Positions 9,027 to 18,153 of a stretch of 64,000 bases of DNA are shown here, piece by piece. Origin of the DNA: Alicyclobacillus herbarius DSM 13609 (GTDB lineage: Bacteria > Bacillota > Bacilli > Alicyclobacillales > Alicyclobacillaceae); NCBI RefSeq assembly GCF_000430585.1, contig NZ_AUMH01000005.1:62001-126000 (forward strand). Direction: 5' to 3'. Positions within the stretch are counted from its first letter, which is position 1. Each line of letters opens with the position of its first letter. The translations under genes were made by a program, and so were the position numbers. The notes under the pieces were generated by a model. The model searched no databases and was not told the DNA's origin. It worked only from the letters and a program-made list of their open reading frames with translations.

Positions 9027-9857
9027 TCATTTGATACCCGTTGTCGAGATCCCTTTAACGAATTGTTTCTGAAACACCAAAAACACAAGAATCATGGGCA
9101 AGGTTAGCAAAATGACGCCAGCCATGACACTGTTCCAATAGGCATTGTACTGTCCGTAAAATGAATTTAATCCTACCGGCAATGTGTACATGTCTTGACT
9201 CGTCGCGAGCAGTACCGGCCAGAGAAAAGAGTTCCAATTGCCCTGGAAAGTAAAAATGGTCTGGGCAGCTAAAAGCGGGCGAGAGAGCGGGAGGAAAATG
9301 CGCCAAAAGATGCCCCAGTGCCCTAAACCGTCGATGCGCGCGGCTTCTTCAAGTTCCTTTGGCAATCCGAGAAAGAACTGACGCGCAAGAAAAATCATAA
9401 ACGGGGACATAAGAAACGGAATGGTAAGTCCCTGATACGTATCAATCCATCCCCAATGAGCTAACAGCATATAAATCGGAACGAGCAAGACTTGTCCAGG
9501 AATCATCATGATGGCCAAAAATACATAAAAGAGAAATCCTCGCCCTGGAAAGCGCAGGCGAGCGAAGGCGTAGCCAGCGAGCGTGTTGACGCATAGGTTG
9601 CCAACGGTGACGATAGCCGCGACAACGATGCTGTTCAACAACCATCGCATAAACGGGAAATCGTGGACAAGCGCAGCATAACTTCCGAAGTTCAGATGGC
9701 TGATGGGTACGATAGTCGAAAATACCTCGGATGTGGGCTTCAGTGAGGTGTACACGGACCATATAAAGGGTAACAAGGATACAAAAGCGTATAGAATGGC
9801 AACGATATACATCCAGCGCTTGGGCCGGCGGTATGCGACTTCCGTGGTCAAAATCAA
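9027..9857 (-). CDS. Carbohydrate ABC transporter permease, MalG-type
   Basis: A 276-residue protein with six predicted membrane segments and the EAA loop LEEAARIDGLGHWGIFWRIFLPL near residue 190, followed by the C-terminal MalG-type ending GIK. The start is TTG at 9857 or TTG at 9851, both after GGAGGGG; no ATG fits. It is the last gene of the operon that encodes a glycosidase, a binding protein and a MalF-type permease. It pairs with the gene at 9902 to form the translocation pore of a sugar importer. No ATP-binding subunit is present, so a shared MsmX-like ATPase encoded elsewhere is likely. Confidence 0.9.
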   Translation of the reverse strand: MILTTEVAYRRPKRWMYIVAILYAFVSLLPFIWSVYTSLKPTSEVFSTIVPISHLNFGSYAALVHDFPFMRWLLNSIVVAAIVTVGNLCVNTLAGYAFARLRFPGRGFLFYVFLAIMMIPGQVLLVPIYMLLAHWGWIDTYQGLTIPFLMSPFMIFLARQFFLGLPKELEEAARIDGLGHWGIFWRIFLPLSRPLLAAQTIFTFQGNWNSFLWPVLLATSQDMYTLPVGLNSFYGQYNAYWNSVMAGVILLTLPMILVFLVFQKQFVKGISTTGIK

Positions 9858-9901
9858 TCCCCTCCTATCATCGACTCACTCCCCGTACGGAAAACGAGTG
9901 G

Positions 9902-10819
9902 CTAGTCTTCCCGTCCAAGGACAAATTGCTGAATCAGGGTTAGGATAAGAATGATGGCGAACAGGACAAATGCCATGGCAGATGCGTAGCCCATCTGCAT
10001 GTCTTTAAATCCTTTGTTAAACAGATCTAAGATCACGGTTAATGTGGAGTTTAATGGCCCACCCGATCCGTCCGAGACGACGTATGCTTGGTCAAACACC
10101 TGAAAGGTTCCAATGAGCGACATCACGATGACAAGAAAGGTTGTTCGCCGCAGCATGGGGATCGTGATGTACCGAGTGACTTTCCATCCACTGGCTCCAT
10201 CGATGGCTGCAGCTTCATAGAGTTCGTCTGGGATGTCCTGCAACCCAGCCAAATAGATAATCATAAATTGTCCGACCGTCGACCACACGGCCATCGCCAT
10301 GATGGCTGGCAAGGCAAACGTCGGGCTGTTGAAGTAATTCGGGCCTTGTATTCCAAACAAGGCAAGGAACTGGTTTAACAGTCCATGTGGCTGAAAGAGA
10401 AAGATGAACATGACGCTGACCGCGACCGTAGATGTGACCGTGGGCAGATAATACGCGACTCGAAAGAACGTTTTTCCTCGAACCTGATTTACGACAATGG
10501 CCAAGAGCAGAGCAATGGCGCTTTGAACCGGAACCACACCTAAGGAGTAGAGTGAGGTGTTCCCTAGAGCGCGAAGAAAGACCGGATCGTGAAACAATCG
10601 GATATAATTCCCAAGACCGATGAACTTGGCCGATTGCGGATCGAGAAACGAAAACTGCTGAAAACTGATATAGAAGGCGTAAAAAATCGGACCGATTAAG
10701 AACACGGATAAGGCAACGATGGCAGGGAAGATGAACAGGTACCCTGCCAACGCCTGGTCGACTGCACTTTTTCGCAACACACGATGACCCTGGGGTGCGA
10801 GCGTAAGTCGAATAGTCAT
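9902..10819 (-). CDS. Carbohydrate ABC transporter permease, MalF-type
   Basis: A 305-residue protein with a cytoplasmic N-terminus and six hydrophobic segments. The EAA loop is YEAAAIDGASGWKVTRYITIPML. Sequences such as AGYLFIFPAIVALSVFLIGP and SFQQFSFLDP are typical of MalF/UgpA-like permeases. It lies 81 bases after the binding-protein gene, separated from it by an 11-bp hairpin, and 44 bases before the MalG-type partner. Confidence 0.9.
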   Translation of the reverse strand: MTIRLTLAPQGHRVLRKSAVDQALAGYLFIFPAIVALSVFLIGPIFYAFYISFQQFSFLDPQSAKFIGLGNYIRLFHDPVFLRALGNTSLYSLGVVPVQSAIALLLAIVVNQVRGKTFFRVAYYLPTVTSTVAVSVMFIFLFQPHGLLNQFLALFGIQGPNYFNSPTFALPAIMAMAVWSTVGQFMIIYLAGLQDIPDELYEAAAIDGASGWKVTRYITIPMLRRTTFLVIVMSLIGTFQVFDQAYVVSDGSGGPLNSTLTVILDLFNKGFKDMQMGYASAMAFVLFAIILILTLIQQFVLGRED

Positions 10820-10851
10820 AGACTGGCCTCCTCTTTGACGGACTTGAAAAT

Positions 10852-10877
10852 GGAGCCACTGGTACGCCAGTGGCTCC
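10852..10877. terminator. Intercistronic hairpin between binding protein and permease genes
   Basis: GGAGCCACTGG (10852-10862) pairs perfectly with CCAGTGGCTCC (10867-10877) around a 4-base loop, between the binding-protein stop and the MalF-type start. Such stems commonly protect the upstream transcript or attenuate read-through, so that binding protein exceeds permease. There is no T-run, so it is probably not a full terminator. Confidence 0.6.
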
Positions 10878-10899
10878 CCACAGTGTCGGACAGATAGAC

Positions 10900-12171
10900 T
10901 TAAGATTGTTGCGATGCAAGGGTTTGCTTGGCTTGCGAGAGCACTTCGGCCGGGGATTCGTTTTGTAAAATGCCAGCTTCGGTGGCCTTGTTAATCGCAT
11001 CGACGAAATCTTGGCCAAGCGTACCAAACTGATACGGTACGGCGTTGTTTACGCCGTCGATGAAGGCTTTATAGGTCGGATATTTGTCCAAAAACTTCCC
11101 TTGCATACTTTTCCGCGAGGGGATGGCCAAGCCCGACTCGGCCGTCATTTTCAACGCGTCGGTACCAGTTAGGTAAAAGAGAAGCTTGGCCGCCTGTTCC
11201 GGATACTTGGTCGATTTTGCCATCGAGTAGCTGACGGTATAGGTCATGTTGAAATCCTTCCCGTTCGCTGAGGGAAAATCGGCTACTCCGTAATCCAGCT
11301 TTGGAGCCGTCTGTTTCATGAAGGGGACAAGCCAGGCCCCTTCAACAACCATGGCTACCTTGCCCTGGGCAAACGGGATGCCCGCCCAGTCTCCGCCAAG
11401 GTCCTTGGGCTGCGCAATGTTCTTGTTTTTAAAGTTGTCGATGAAGAATCTCAAGCCAGGGATGTTGGCCTCATCGGTAAAAGTCGCCTTGTTCTGATTC
11501 TCGTTGTAATAGCTGCCCCCAAAGTCTTTGACAAAGGGATAATAGCGAGCCACGTCAATCGGCATGCTGAGCGGAGTAATGCCTTTGGCTTTCAATTTCG
11601 CGGCATCCTTTTCGAACTCGTTCCATGTTTTGGGTGGTGACTGGATACCCGCCTTGGCGAACAGGGACTTGTTATACTCAAGGGCCAGGGTGTTCATGTC
11701 TTTCGGCAGACCGTAGGTAACGCCTTTCCATTGAAACGCCTTCAAGAGGGCGGGGCTGAAATCGCTTGTATCGACATGATCTTCCTTGATATATTTGTCA
11801 AGCGGCATCAAGACCCCCGATGCCTCCAGCGTTGGAGCATAGGAGGAATCTACATAAAACACATCGGGCGCGGTATGGGAAGCCAACATGGGTTGTAAGG
11901 CCTGCAGATAATCTCCGGTAATTACCTGCAAGGAGACCTTGATGTTTGGATTCTTCTTTTCGAACGCTTTTACTTGCCGTTCGACCAACTGTTTTTCCGC
12001 GGGACTAGAGGACCACATGCCCAGCTTCAAGGTTACAGTCTGAGCGTTGCTAGCCGTGTGGGCACTGTTGGTTGCTCCTGTGTTCCCGGTTGTTCCGCAC
12101 CCAGCAAGGGCCCCTGCACTGACAAGCAGAATACTTGTAGCTGCAAACCAGTTCCTCGACTTGATACGCAT
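10900..12171 (-). CDS. Sugar-binding lipoprotein of ABC transporter
   Basis: A 423-residue extracellular solute-binding protein. The lipoprotein signal peptide is clear: a basic start (MRIKSRN), a hydrophobic stretch and the lipobox LAGC, then a Ser/Thr/Asn-rich linker. The mature domain begins VTLKLGMWSSSPAEKQ, typical of family 1 sugar-binding proteins. ATG 12171 is preferred because it is spaced eight bases after AAGGGGG, whereas ATG 12180 directly abuts that site. The lipoprotein delivers a sugar to the permeases downstream. The neighbouring glycosidase suggests an oligosaccharide ligand such as a malto- or gluco-oligosaccharide, but this is not shown by the sequence. Confidence 0.9.
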   Translation of the reverse strand: MRIKSRNWFAATSILLVSAGALAGCGTTGNTGATNSAHTASNAQTVTLKLGMWSSSPAEKQLVERQVKAFEKKNPNIKVSLQVITGDYLQALQPMLASHTAPDVFYVDSSYAPTLEASGVLMPLDKYIKEDHVDTSDFSPALLKAFQWKGVTYGLPKDMNTLALEYNKSLFAKAGIQSPPKTWNEFEKDAAKLKAKGITPLSMPIDVARYYPFVKDFGGSYYNENQNKATFTDEANIPGLRFFIDNFKNKNIAQPKDLGGDWAGIPFAQGKVAMVVEGAWLVPFMKQTAPKLDYGVADFPSANGKDFNMTYTVSYSMAKSTKYPEQAAKLLFYLTGTDALKMTAESGLAIPSRKSMQGKFLDKYPTYKAFIDGVNNAVPYQFGTLGQDFVDAINKATEAGILQNESPAEVLSQAKQTLASQQS

Positions 12172-12229
12172 CAAATTCATCCCCCTTAATTAAATGGATG
12201 AGATAGCATTATCACGAGCTTTGGTGGTT

Positions 12230-14470
12230 TCAGCTTCCCTGGAACGACGAGTTTCCAACCGTAAACTCCTGGTCTAACACCTCCTCGTTCGCATCTGGGT
12301 GCACGGACAAGCCGGTGCTGTTGTCGAGAATTTGATACTGGGTATTGCCGTCCGCTGTCCGTTGCAACTCTAGGCTCAACGTGCCACTGCCTATCCTGAG
12401 GGACTCAATTTTGAGCCTCGGGATGGATGAGGGGAGTGACGGATTAAGGGATATATAGCCATCGGGTACGTTTGGATTGAACCCGAGAATGGCTGTCAGA
12501 ACGAGTATGGGTGTTGCGGCTGCCCACGCCTGAGGTGAACAGGATACCGGGTATGGGACGGGTTTGGAGGTCTTTCCCGCCGGAATGCCAGCAAAGAGTT
12601 CCGGGAGTCGATAGAGATCGAACCCTTGCGCGGCATTCAACAACCCTTCCACCAACTGTGCGACTGCATCACGGCGACCATACCCGGCCACCCCAGCGAT
12701 GATGATCGAATTGTCGTGCGGCCAAACAGAGCCGTTATGATAGCTGAGAGGGTTGTACGTGACCTCAAGAGTGGAGAGTGTCCGTATCCCAAACCCGCTG
12801 AACAGGTCTTCCTTCAGTAGCCGGTCAATGAGGCAATCCGCCAGTGCCTGCGGCAAGATGCCACTCCATAAGACCTGGCCCATATTGGACGTTAGCGTTC
12901 GCACTGGTTTTTTCTCCCCGTCAAGCGCGAGAGCAATCGCATCTTCGTCCTCCATCCAAAACGCCTGGATGAATTGGCGTTGCAACCGTTCGGCTCGTCT
13001 TTCGCATTCCATGGATGTGTCTGGAAGTCCAAGCCACCGATAGACTTGCGCCCAACGGGTGTATGCCCGGTAGACATAGCCTTGAACTTCGCAGAGAGCT
13101 ATCGGGCCCTTCGCAAGTGAACCGTCCTTATGGTGGATGGAGTCGCCAGAATCTTTCCAACCTTGATTGGCGATCCCGTTTGATGATTCGGAGAAATACT
13201 CAAGAAATCCGTCCCCGTCTCGGTCGCCGTACTGTTCAATCCATGCAAACGCCGCTTCAACGTGAGGAAGAAGTCTGCGCAGCCACTCTGCATCCCCACT
13301 CCAAAGCGCGTAATCAGCCGCTAAATTCAGAAACAGGGGTGTCGCGTCAATCGTGCCATAGTACGGCCCGAATGGAACCTGACCAGTTCGGGTTAGTTCA
13401 CCGGCACGCAGTTCGTGCATGATTTTCCCAGGTTGTTCGTCTCGCTCCGGGTTGACTTGCTGGCCTTGAAACGCGGCCATTGTGGCGAGCGTTCCGCGTA
13501 CAATGTCGAAATTGGCAGGGAGCATCTGTAGCGCCGTAATCAGGCTGTCTCTCCCGAAGGGCACAGCATACCAAGGGACTCCGGCCACGGGAAAGTGCCC
13601 GTAGCCAACATCCGTAAGCAGCATGCGGATATCCTGTAAGCCACGGCGATACCAGTTGGAAAACGTAGTACAGCCAGAGACACCTGGCGCTTTATGTAAC
13701 CAGTCTTCGTATTTCCTAGCAATCTGTTGTCGTACGGCAGCCACCTCTGCAAACGTAAAATCGCTGGTACTTGCATTTTGCAACGAAGTGTGTCCCTGTC
13801 CGGAGGAATCTTTCTTTGTGTGGCGTTCCACGGACGGTTGTACAGTGACGACCCATTGGCATTTTCCGCGGGCAGGGATTGTCAATTGTGCCTCGAACCG
13901 CGATCCGTCCCCTGCCGGTATCCATTCGCGTTCGTCCGCGATAAAACGTACGACGGTCGAATATTGGATTCCATCTTGTGCCGTATACCGGAAGGTTCGC
14001 GACGATGTCCCGGTTTCAACTTCAATGCGGCGCGCAAGCTTATCTCGTGGGTCCAACGTGACACCCGCACGTACTTCAAACATGTCGAGAAAGTCTGCGT
14101 CGAAACCATAGGTCACCCGTAGCGGAAGGGGCTGTGTCGAAAAGTTTTCAATCTCAACCTGTTCGTAAAAACAGTGTCCGTCCACGAATTGGGTACGCGT
14201 GATATACAGTGACTCGCGCGGAATGGTAACGTTTTCGGAAAGCCGATACTCCCTATTGGTGTAGTGATAAACCCCCTCGAAGTTTCGGGAAACATCAGAG
14301 TCTAACTTGACGAACGGGATTGGGCCAAAATCGCACGTCCATCGGCATAGGACGCGTGTGTCTTGCGTATAGAGTCCGTATCCGAAGGCATCGGTTTTTG
14401 GATCCGGGACGTTTCCGTGCGGATTCGAGACGTAGAACAGGTCATTTTCTTTGATAACGGAGAAGCTCAT
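12230..14470 (-). CDS. Amylo-alpha-1,6-glucosidase / glycogen debranching-type glycosidase
   Basis: A 746-residue protein with two parts. An N-terminal beta-rich domain (FYVSNPHGNVPDPKTDAFGYGLYTQDTRVL) matches the bacterial debranching N-domain. The C-terminal (alpha/alpha)6 barrel has GVPWYAVPFGRDSLITALQ, FLEYFSESSNGIANQGWKDSGDS and YNPLSYHNGSVWPHDNSII. The Asp in GRDS and WKDSGDS and the WPHDN segment are typical active-site features of this clan. No secretion signal is seen, so it should act in the cytoplasm. It is followed by a sugar ABC importer and preceded by a LacI regulator, and an AAAACGTTTT palindrome lies 27 bp upstream. The specific linkage cleaved is uncertain. Confidence 0.85.
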   Translation of the reverse strand: MSFSVIKENDLFYVSNPHGNVPDPKTDAFGYGLYTQDTRVLCRWTCDFGPIPFVKLDSDVSRNFEGVYHYTNREYRLSENVTIPRESLYITRTQFVDGHCFYEQVEIENFSTQPLPLRVTYGFDADFLDMFEVRAGVTLDPRDKLARRIEVETGTSSRTFRYTAQDGIQYSTVVRFIADEREWIPAGDGSRFEAQLTIPARGKCQWVVTVQPSVERHTKKDSSGQGHTSLQNASTSDFTFAEVAAVRQQIARKYEDWLHKAPGVSGCTTFSNWYRRGLQDIRMLLTDVGYGHFPVAGVPWYAVPFGRDSLITALQMLPANFDIVRGTLATMAAFQGQQVNPERDEQPGKIMHELRAGELTRTGQVPFGPYYGTIDATPLFLNLAADYALWSGDAEWLRRLLPHVEAAFAWIEQYGDRDGDGFLEYFSESSNGIANQGWKDSGDSIHHKDGSLAKGPIALCEVQGYVYRAYTRWAQVYRWLGLPDTSMECERRAERLQRQFIQAFWMEDEDAIALALDGEKKPVRTLTSNMGQVLWSGILPQALADCLIDRLLKEDLFSGFGIRTLSTLEVTYNPLSYHNGSVWPHDNSIIIAGVAGYGRRDAVAQLVEGLLNAAQGFDLYRLPELFAGIPAGKTSKPVPYPVSCSPQAWAAATPILVLTAILGFNPNVPDGYISLNPSLPSSIPRLKIESLRIGSGTLSLELQRTADGNTQYQILDNSTGLSVHPDANEEVLDQEFTVGNSSFQGS

Positions 14471-14494
14471 TTCGAAATATCCTCCCAGCAGAAA

Positions 14495-14520
14495 CCAAAA
14501 CGTTTTCGAGAAAGCGTTTA
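14495..14520. promoter_or_regulatory. LacI-family operator upstream of the glycosidase operon
   Basis: CCAAAACGTTTTCG at 14495-14508 contains a perfect 10-bp palindrome (AAAACGTTTT, 14497-14506) and matches 12 of 14 bases of the palindrome upstream of the lacI-type gene. A second related half-conserved site, AAAGCGTTTA, follows at 14511-14520 and resembles a catabolite response element. Both lie 25-50 bp before the glycosidase start on the minus strand. Confidence 0.65.
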
Positions 14521-14611
14521 ATACGCTGGTGCTCGTTGTACACGATGGGCCTTTTGCAAGTCAGCGGCGAACATATGTCGAGTGAAGACCCTCTTCTCCA
14601 CTTATCCGGTT

Positions 14612-15616
14612 TCAGGTGCTCTCTCGGATGATGAGCTCGGGTGCCAGCAAGCGACCTTCGGGCGGGTCACCATGTTCAAGCATGCCAATCAACATGTCTG
14701 CTGCGGTTGTGCCCATCTCGTACCTGCGTTGACCAATCGTCGTCAAAGTGGGGGACACAAGTTCGGTAACATCGATATTATCAAATCCGACGATGGCGAT
14801 ATCGTCTGGCACACGTAAATCGCTCGCCATGGCTGCCCGCATACCAGCAATCGCCATAAGGTCGCTGGCAAAGAAGACGGCGGTCAGGTCCGGATTGCGT
14901 TTCCGGAGTTCATGAAAACCTCTTGCACCTCCTTCCAGGGAGAAGTCGGCCTCATAGATGAGTTCCGCTCGAATCGGAAGACCAGCAGCTCGCAGACCTT
15001 CTTCATAACCGCGTAGCCGTTCGATACTAACGGCCGCTTGCGAATAACCGTTGACAAAACCAATCTGTCGATGACCTCGCTCCACCAGATGGCGCACCGC
15101 AAACTTTGCACCGTTGATGTTGTCCGTCATAACATATCCGCAATGTTCACTGAGTAGGGGCAGGTCAATGACCACACTCGGTAAAGGCGATTCCACAACC
15201 TCGTGAACGTACGGATCGTCCAGGCGGATGCCCATAACAATCACGCCTTCAAAGCGTCGTTGGGTACAAAAGTCAAGATAGGAAACCAAATGTTGTTGAG
15301 CGGTGCTCGTACTCACGAGACTAACATCGTAACCCAATTCCGCCAGTCGTTCATAGACTCCGCATAGCACATCAAACATGAAGTGGTGCCCAGTCCTGGA
15401 TTTACTAAAGTCAGATACCAGTAAACCAATCGTCTGTGTGCGATTTCGGACGAGACTCCGTGCCACATGATTCGGCCGGTAGTTCAACCGTTGGGCAATT
15501 TCTAGGATACGTTTTCGTGTTTCGGGACTAACATCGGTATATCCATTTAGCGCCCGAGAGACCGTTGTGATGGACACGCCTGCCGCCTCAGCCACGTCGC
15601 GAATGGTTACTGGCAC
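14612..15616 (-). CDS. LacI/GalR family transcriptional regulator
   Basis: About 334 residues. The N-terminal DNA-binding domain is unmistakable: VTIRDVAEAAGVSITTVSRALNGYTDVSPETRKRI, with the hinge helix LNYRPNHVARSLVRNRTQTIG, then a periplasmic-binding-protein-like effector domain. GTG at 15616 is chosen because GAGGG lies eight bases upstream and homologues begin close to TIRDVA; GTG at 15625 or 15631 is also possible. It heads the minus-strand glycosidase/ABC operon and has a perfect 14-bp palindromic operator about 45 bp upstream of its start. It is probably an autoregulated repressor released by a sugar. Confidence 0.92.
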   Translation of the reverse strand: MPVTIRDVAEAAGVSITTVSRALNGYTDVSPETRKRILEIAQRLNYRPNHVARSLVRNRTQTIGLLVSDFSKSRTGHHFMFDVLCGVYERLAELGYDVSLVSTSTAQQHLVSYLDFCTQRRFEGVIVMGIRLDDPYVHEVVESPLPSVVIDLPLLSEHCGYVMTDNINGAKFAVRHLVERGHRQIGFVNGYSQAAVSIERLRGYEEGLRAAGLPIRAELIYEADFSLEGGARGFHELRKRNPDLTAVFFASDLMAIAGMRAAMASDLRVPDDIAIVGFDNIDVTELVSPTLTTIGQRRYEMGTTAADMLIGMLEHGDPPEGRLLAPELIIREST

Positions 15617-15660
15617 CCTCGACACCCTCACATCAATTCATCTAGTGACGCTAGTGTAAA

Positions 15661-15674
15661 CCAAAACGTTTTGG
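15661..15674. promoter_or_regulatory. Perfect 14-bp palindromic operator of the LacI-type regulator
   Basis: CCAAAACGTTTTGG is a perfect palindrome with central CG, the classic form of LacI/GalR-family operators. It sits in the divergent region between the lacI-type gene (-) and the ROK gene (+), about 45 bp from the former's start and about 100 bp before the latter's -35 box. A close copy lies upstream of the glycosidase gene at 14495. Confidence 0.75.
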
Positions 15675-15773
15675 GAAACAAGCCCGGCTAGCAGACACGA
15701 GAGATTTAGAGAGAGAAGGCGTGATTTTCGAACGTATATAAACAAAACTATATCTGGACTTGATTAAAAACAC

Positions 15774-15802
15774 TTGACGACCCTCTCGTTCCTGGATATA
15801 CT
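15774..15802 (+). promoter_or_regulatory. Sigma-A promoter of the ROK regulator operon
   Basis: TTGACG (15774-15779) and TATACT (15797-15802) are separated by exactly 17 bases, close to the consensus for the housekeeping sigma factor. Transcription would begin around 15809, giving a leader of roughly 30 bases before the TTG start. Confidence 0.8.
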
Positions 15803-15837
15803 TTCGAACAGTTAGTTAGAAAGGGGATAATTCACGA

Positions 15838-17001
15838 TTGCGTGGCGATGCAGTTCTGTTGCGTCGATTGAACGAACGAAGAATCTTGAACGCGATTCGT
15901 GTAAAAGGCCCCATCTCTCGCAGTGACCTGCAGCGGGAACTCGGTTTGGCCCTGCCTACCGTTTCGCGGGGGGTAGATAGATTGTTGGCCCGCGGTTGGA
16001 TTCGGTCGGTCGGCAGTGGCGACTCTACCGGCGGACGACCGCCAGAACTGATAGAGGTCAACCCATCGGGTGGTTTCGCCTTAGGGGTGGATATTGGGAG
16101 AGACAGGGTGATGGCGGTCTTGACCGACTTGTTTGCCCGACCCGTTTTCCAGGCGACATGGCCGCTGGCTGAACTCGAAGGACCGGGTGATTTGGTCACT
16201 TCCCTGGTGCAATTCGTAGAACGGAGTGGCAATCCGCGTCACCTCTTAGTCGGCATTGGTGTGGCAGCCCCGGGGCCACTCGACTCACTGACTGGGCGAT
16301 TGTTAGACCCGGAAGACATGCCGGGGGTATGGCATGGAGCGGCTATCGTTCCTTTACTGGCGCAACAGTTTGCTGTTCCCGTTTATCTGGAGAACGATGC
16401 TAACGCGGCTGCACTCGGGGAGACGTGGTTTGGTGAACGTGGGGATGTGCGTCACGCACTGTTCGTACTGGCCGATACGGGTCTTGGGGCAGGGGTGGTC
16501 ATCGACGGTTCGATTTACGCTGGGACCAATAACCTAGCTGGGGAATTCAGTCACATGACCGTCAACTTCAATGGCGAGTTATGTTCGTGCGGTCGCCGTG
16601 GTTGTGTGAACAGTGTGGCATCGCGTCACGCGATTGTATCGGCCGTACGCCATTCTAGCGGGCGCAAGTCCCCGGAGACGTTTGCAGAAATTGTACAGCG
16701 TGCGAAGCGAGGGCAGGAGCCGGACGCTTCCGTTTTGCAGACCGCGGTGACCTATCTGAGCGTCGGGATTGCCAATATCGCCTATATGTTTGACCCAGAC
16801 CTTGTCATTTTGGGTGGTTCGACACTGTTGGCAGACCCGTTTGTCAGTGAAGCCGTCATGACCACCCTGAAGGCCCAGATGCGCAGTCGCTGCACGATTG
16901 TCGAGACCCGTTTCGGGCTGCAAGCGGTGGCGATTGGGGGGGCCACTCTGGCGCTGCAGGGAATCTATGACGTCAAGTCATTGGTGGCCATAGACCCATG
17001 A
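15838..17001 (+). CDS. ROK family transcriptional regulator (NagC/XylR-like)
   Basis: A 387-residue protein starting at TTG 15838, after AAGGGG. The N-terminus is a winged helix (RRLNERRILNAIRVKGPISRSDLQRELGLALPTVSRGVDRLL, residues ~9-50). The ROK sugar-kinase-like domain follows (GVDIGRDRV, YLENDANAAALGE, GAGVVIDGSIYAGTNNLAGE). The zinc-binding cluster CSCGRRGC is at residues ~249-256. Such proteins repress sugar operons and are released by a sugar or sugar phosphate. It lies immediately upstream of a GH130 enzyme and a sugar importer on the same strand and probably controls them. A strong sigma-A promoter precedes it. Confidence 0.9.
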   Translation: MRGDAVLLRRLNERRILNAIRVKGPISRSDLQRELGLALPTVSRGVDRLLARGWIRSVGSGDSTGGRPPELIEVNPSGGFALGVDIGRDRVMAVLTDLFARPVFQATWPLAELEGPGDLVTSLVQFVERSGNPRHLLVGIGVAAPGPLDSLTGRLLDPEDMPGVWHGAAIVPLLAQQFAVPVYLENDANAAALGETWFGERGDVRHALFVLADTGLGAGVVIDGSIYAGTNNLAGEFSHMTVNFNGELCSCGRRGCVNSVASRHAIVSAVRHSSGRKSPETFAEIVQRAKRGQEPDASVLQTAVTYLSVGIANIAYMFDPDLVILGGSTLLADPFVSEAVMTTLKAQMRSRCTIVETRFGLQAVAIGGATLALQGIYDVKSLVAIDP

Positions 17002-17077
17002 TGGCTCTGTTTTTCGAATGGCTCGTTTCTTGGCGCAGAGTGAGTCAGGGTTGCACGAGAATGAAAGGATGGAGCTC

Positions 17078-18136
17078 ATGACCCTATACCGTTACTCGGA
17101 AAATCCATTGTTGACACCGGCGCATGTTCCACCACACCGTGCCGATTTCGAGGTCATTGGTGTATTCAATGCCGGGGTCGCAAAGTACCGCGACGAGGTG
17201 ATTCTATTGTTGCGGGTGGCCGAGCGACCGCTGGCTCAAGACGAACAAACCGTGAAGACGGCCGTCTTTGATGTAAGCGCTAAACAAGTTCGTATCGAGA
17301 CCTTCCAGCGCGGCGATGACCGCTACGATTTTTCCGATCCACGCAGCATTGCGCCAGTGGGACACACGGGGAGCTTTGCATATCTTACGTCCATCTCCTA
17401 CTTGCGGATTGCCCGCAGCCGGGACGGGCGTCACTTTCAGGTGGACGAAGACCCGTTTTTGTTTCCTCAGACCGAACAGGAGACGTTCGGTGTCGAGGAC
17501 CCGCGGATTACGCAGATTGGCGATACATACTACATCACCTACAGTGCAGTGTCCGCGCACGGGGTTGGGGTGATGCTGGCGTCGACCCAAGACTTTCAAA
17601 GTGTCCGGCGCCACGGTATGATTCTGGCCCCCGAGAACAAAGACGTGGTCATTTTTCCAGAGCGCATTCAGGGCAAGTATTATTGCTTGCACCGTCCGGT
17701 CCCAAGCAGTACCGGATCGCCCGACATTTGGTTGGCTGAGTCGCCCGATCTTTCCCACTGGGGCAACCATCGGCACTTGATGGGTTGTCGTAAGGGCCAT
17801 TGGGACAGCCACAGACTTGGGGCCGGGGTACCGCCGCTGAAGACCGAGCGTGGCTGGCTCGAACTCTATCATGCGGCCGACCAGGATGCGCGTTACTGCA
17901 TGGGGGCGGTCCTGCTGGATATAAACGATCCCGCCCGGATTCTGGCGCGTTCCCGGCAGCCTATTTTGGTTCCTGAAGCCGACTACGAGACCAACGGCTT
18001 CTTTGGCAACGTAGTGTTTCCTTGTGGTGCGCTGCGCCAAGGCGATAGGTTGCAAGTCTACTACGGCGTGGCGGATACATCGATGGCATGCGTGGAGATT
18101 CCACTGCAGACCATATTTGACTCACTCGAATCATAA
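17078..18136 (+). CDS. GH130 family glycoside phosphorylase/hydrolase
   Basis: A 352-residue five-bladed beta-propeller protein; ATG 17078 lies eight bases after AAAGGA. Family-typical segments: NPLLTPAHVPP at the start, FNAGVAKYRDEVILLLRVAE, FGVEDPRITQIGDTYYITYSAVS (the EDPR motif of GH130), and the C-terminal GNVVFPCGALRQGDRLQVYYGVADT. GH130 enzymes mostly phosphorolyse beta-mannosides to mannose 1-phosphate, and some are hydrolases. No signal peptide is present, so it acts on imported oligosaccharide. A second GH130 gene closes the same cluster. Confidence 0.88.
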   Translation: MTLYRYSENPLLTPAHVPPHRADFEVIGVFNAGVAKYRDEVILLLRVAERPLAQDEQTVKTAVFDVSAKQVRIETFQRGDDRYDFSDPRSIAPVGHTGSFAYLTSISYLRIARSRDGRHFQVDEDPFLFPQTEQETFGVEDPRITQIGDTYYITYSAVSAHGVGVMLASTQDFQSVRRHGMILAPENKDVVIFPERIQGKYYCLHRPVPSSTGSPDIWLAESPDLSHWGNHRHLMGCRKGHWDSHRLGAGVPPLKTERGWLELYHAADQDARYCMGAVLLDINDPARILARSRQPILVPEADYETNGFFGNVVFPCGALRQGDRLQVYYGVADTSMACVEIPLQTIFDSLES

Positions 18137-18153
18137 AAGGGGGATGATGCACG

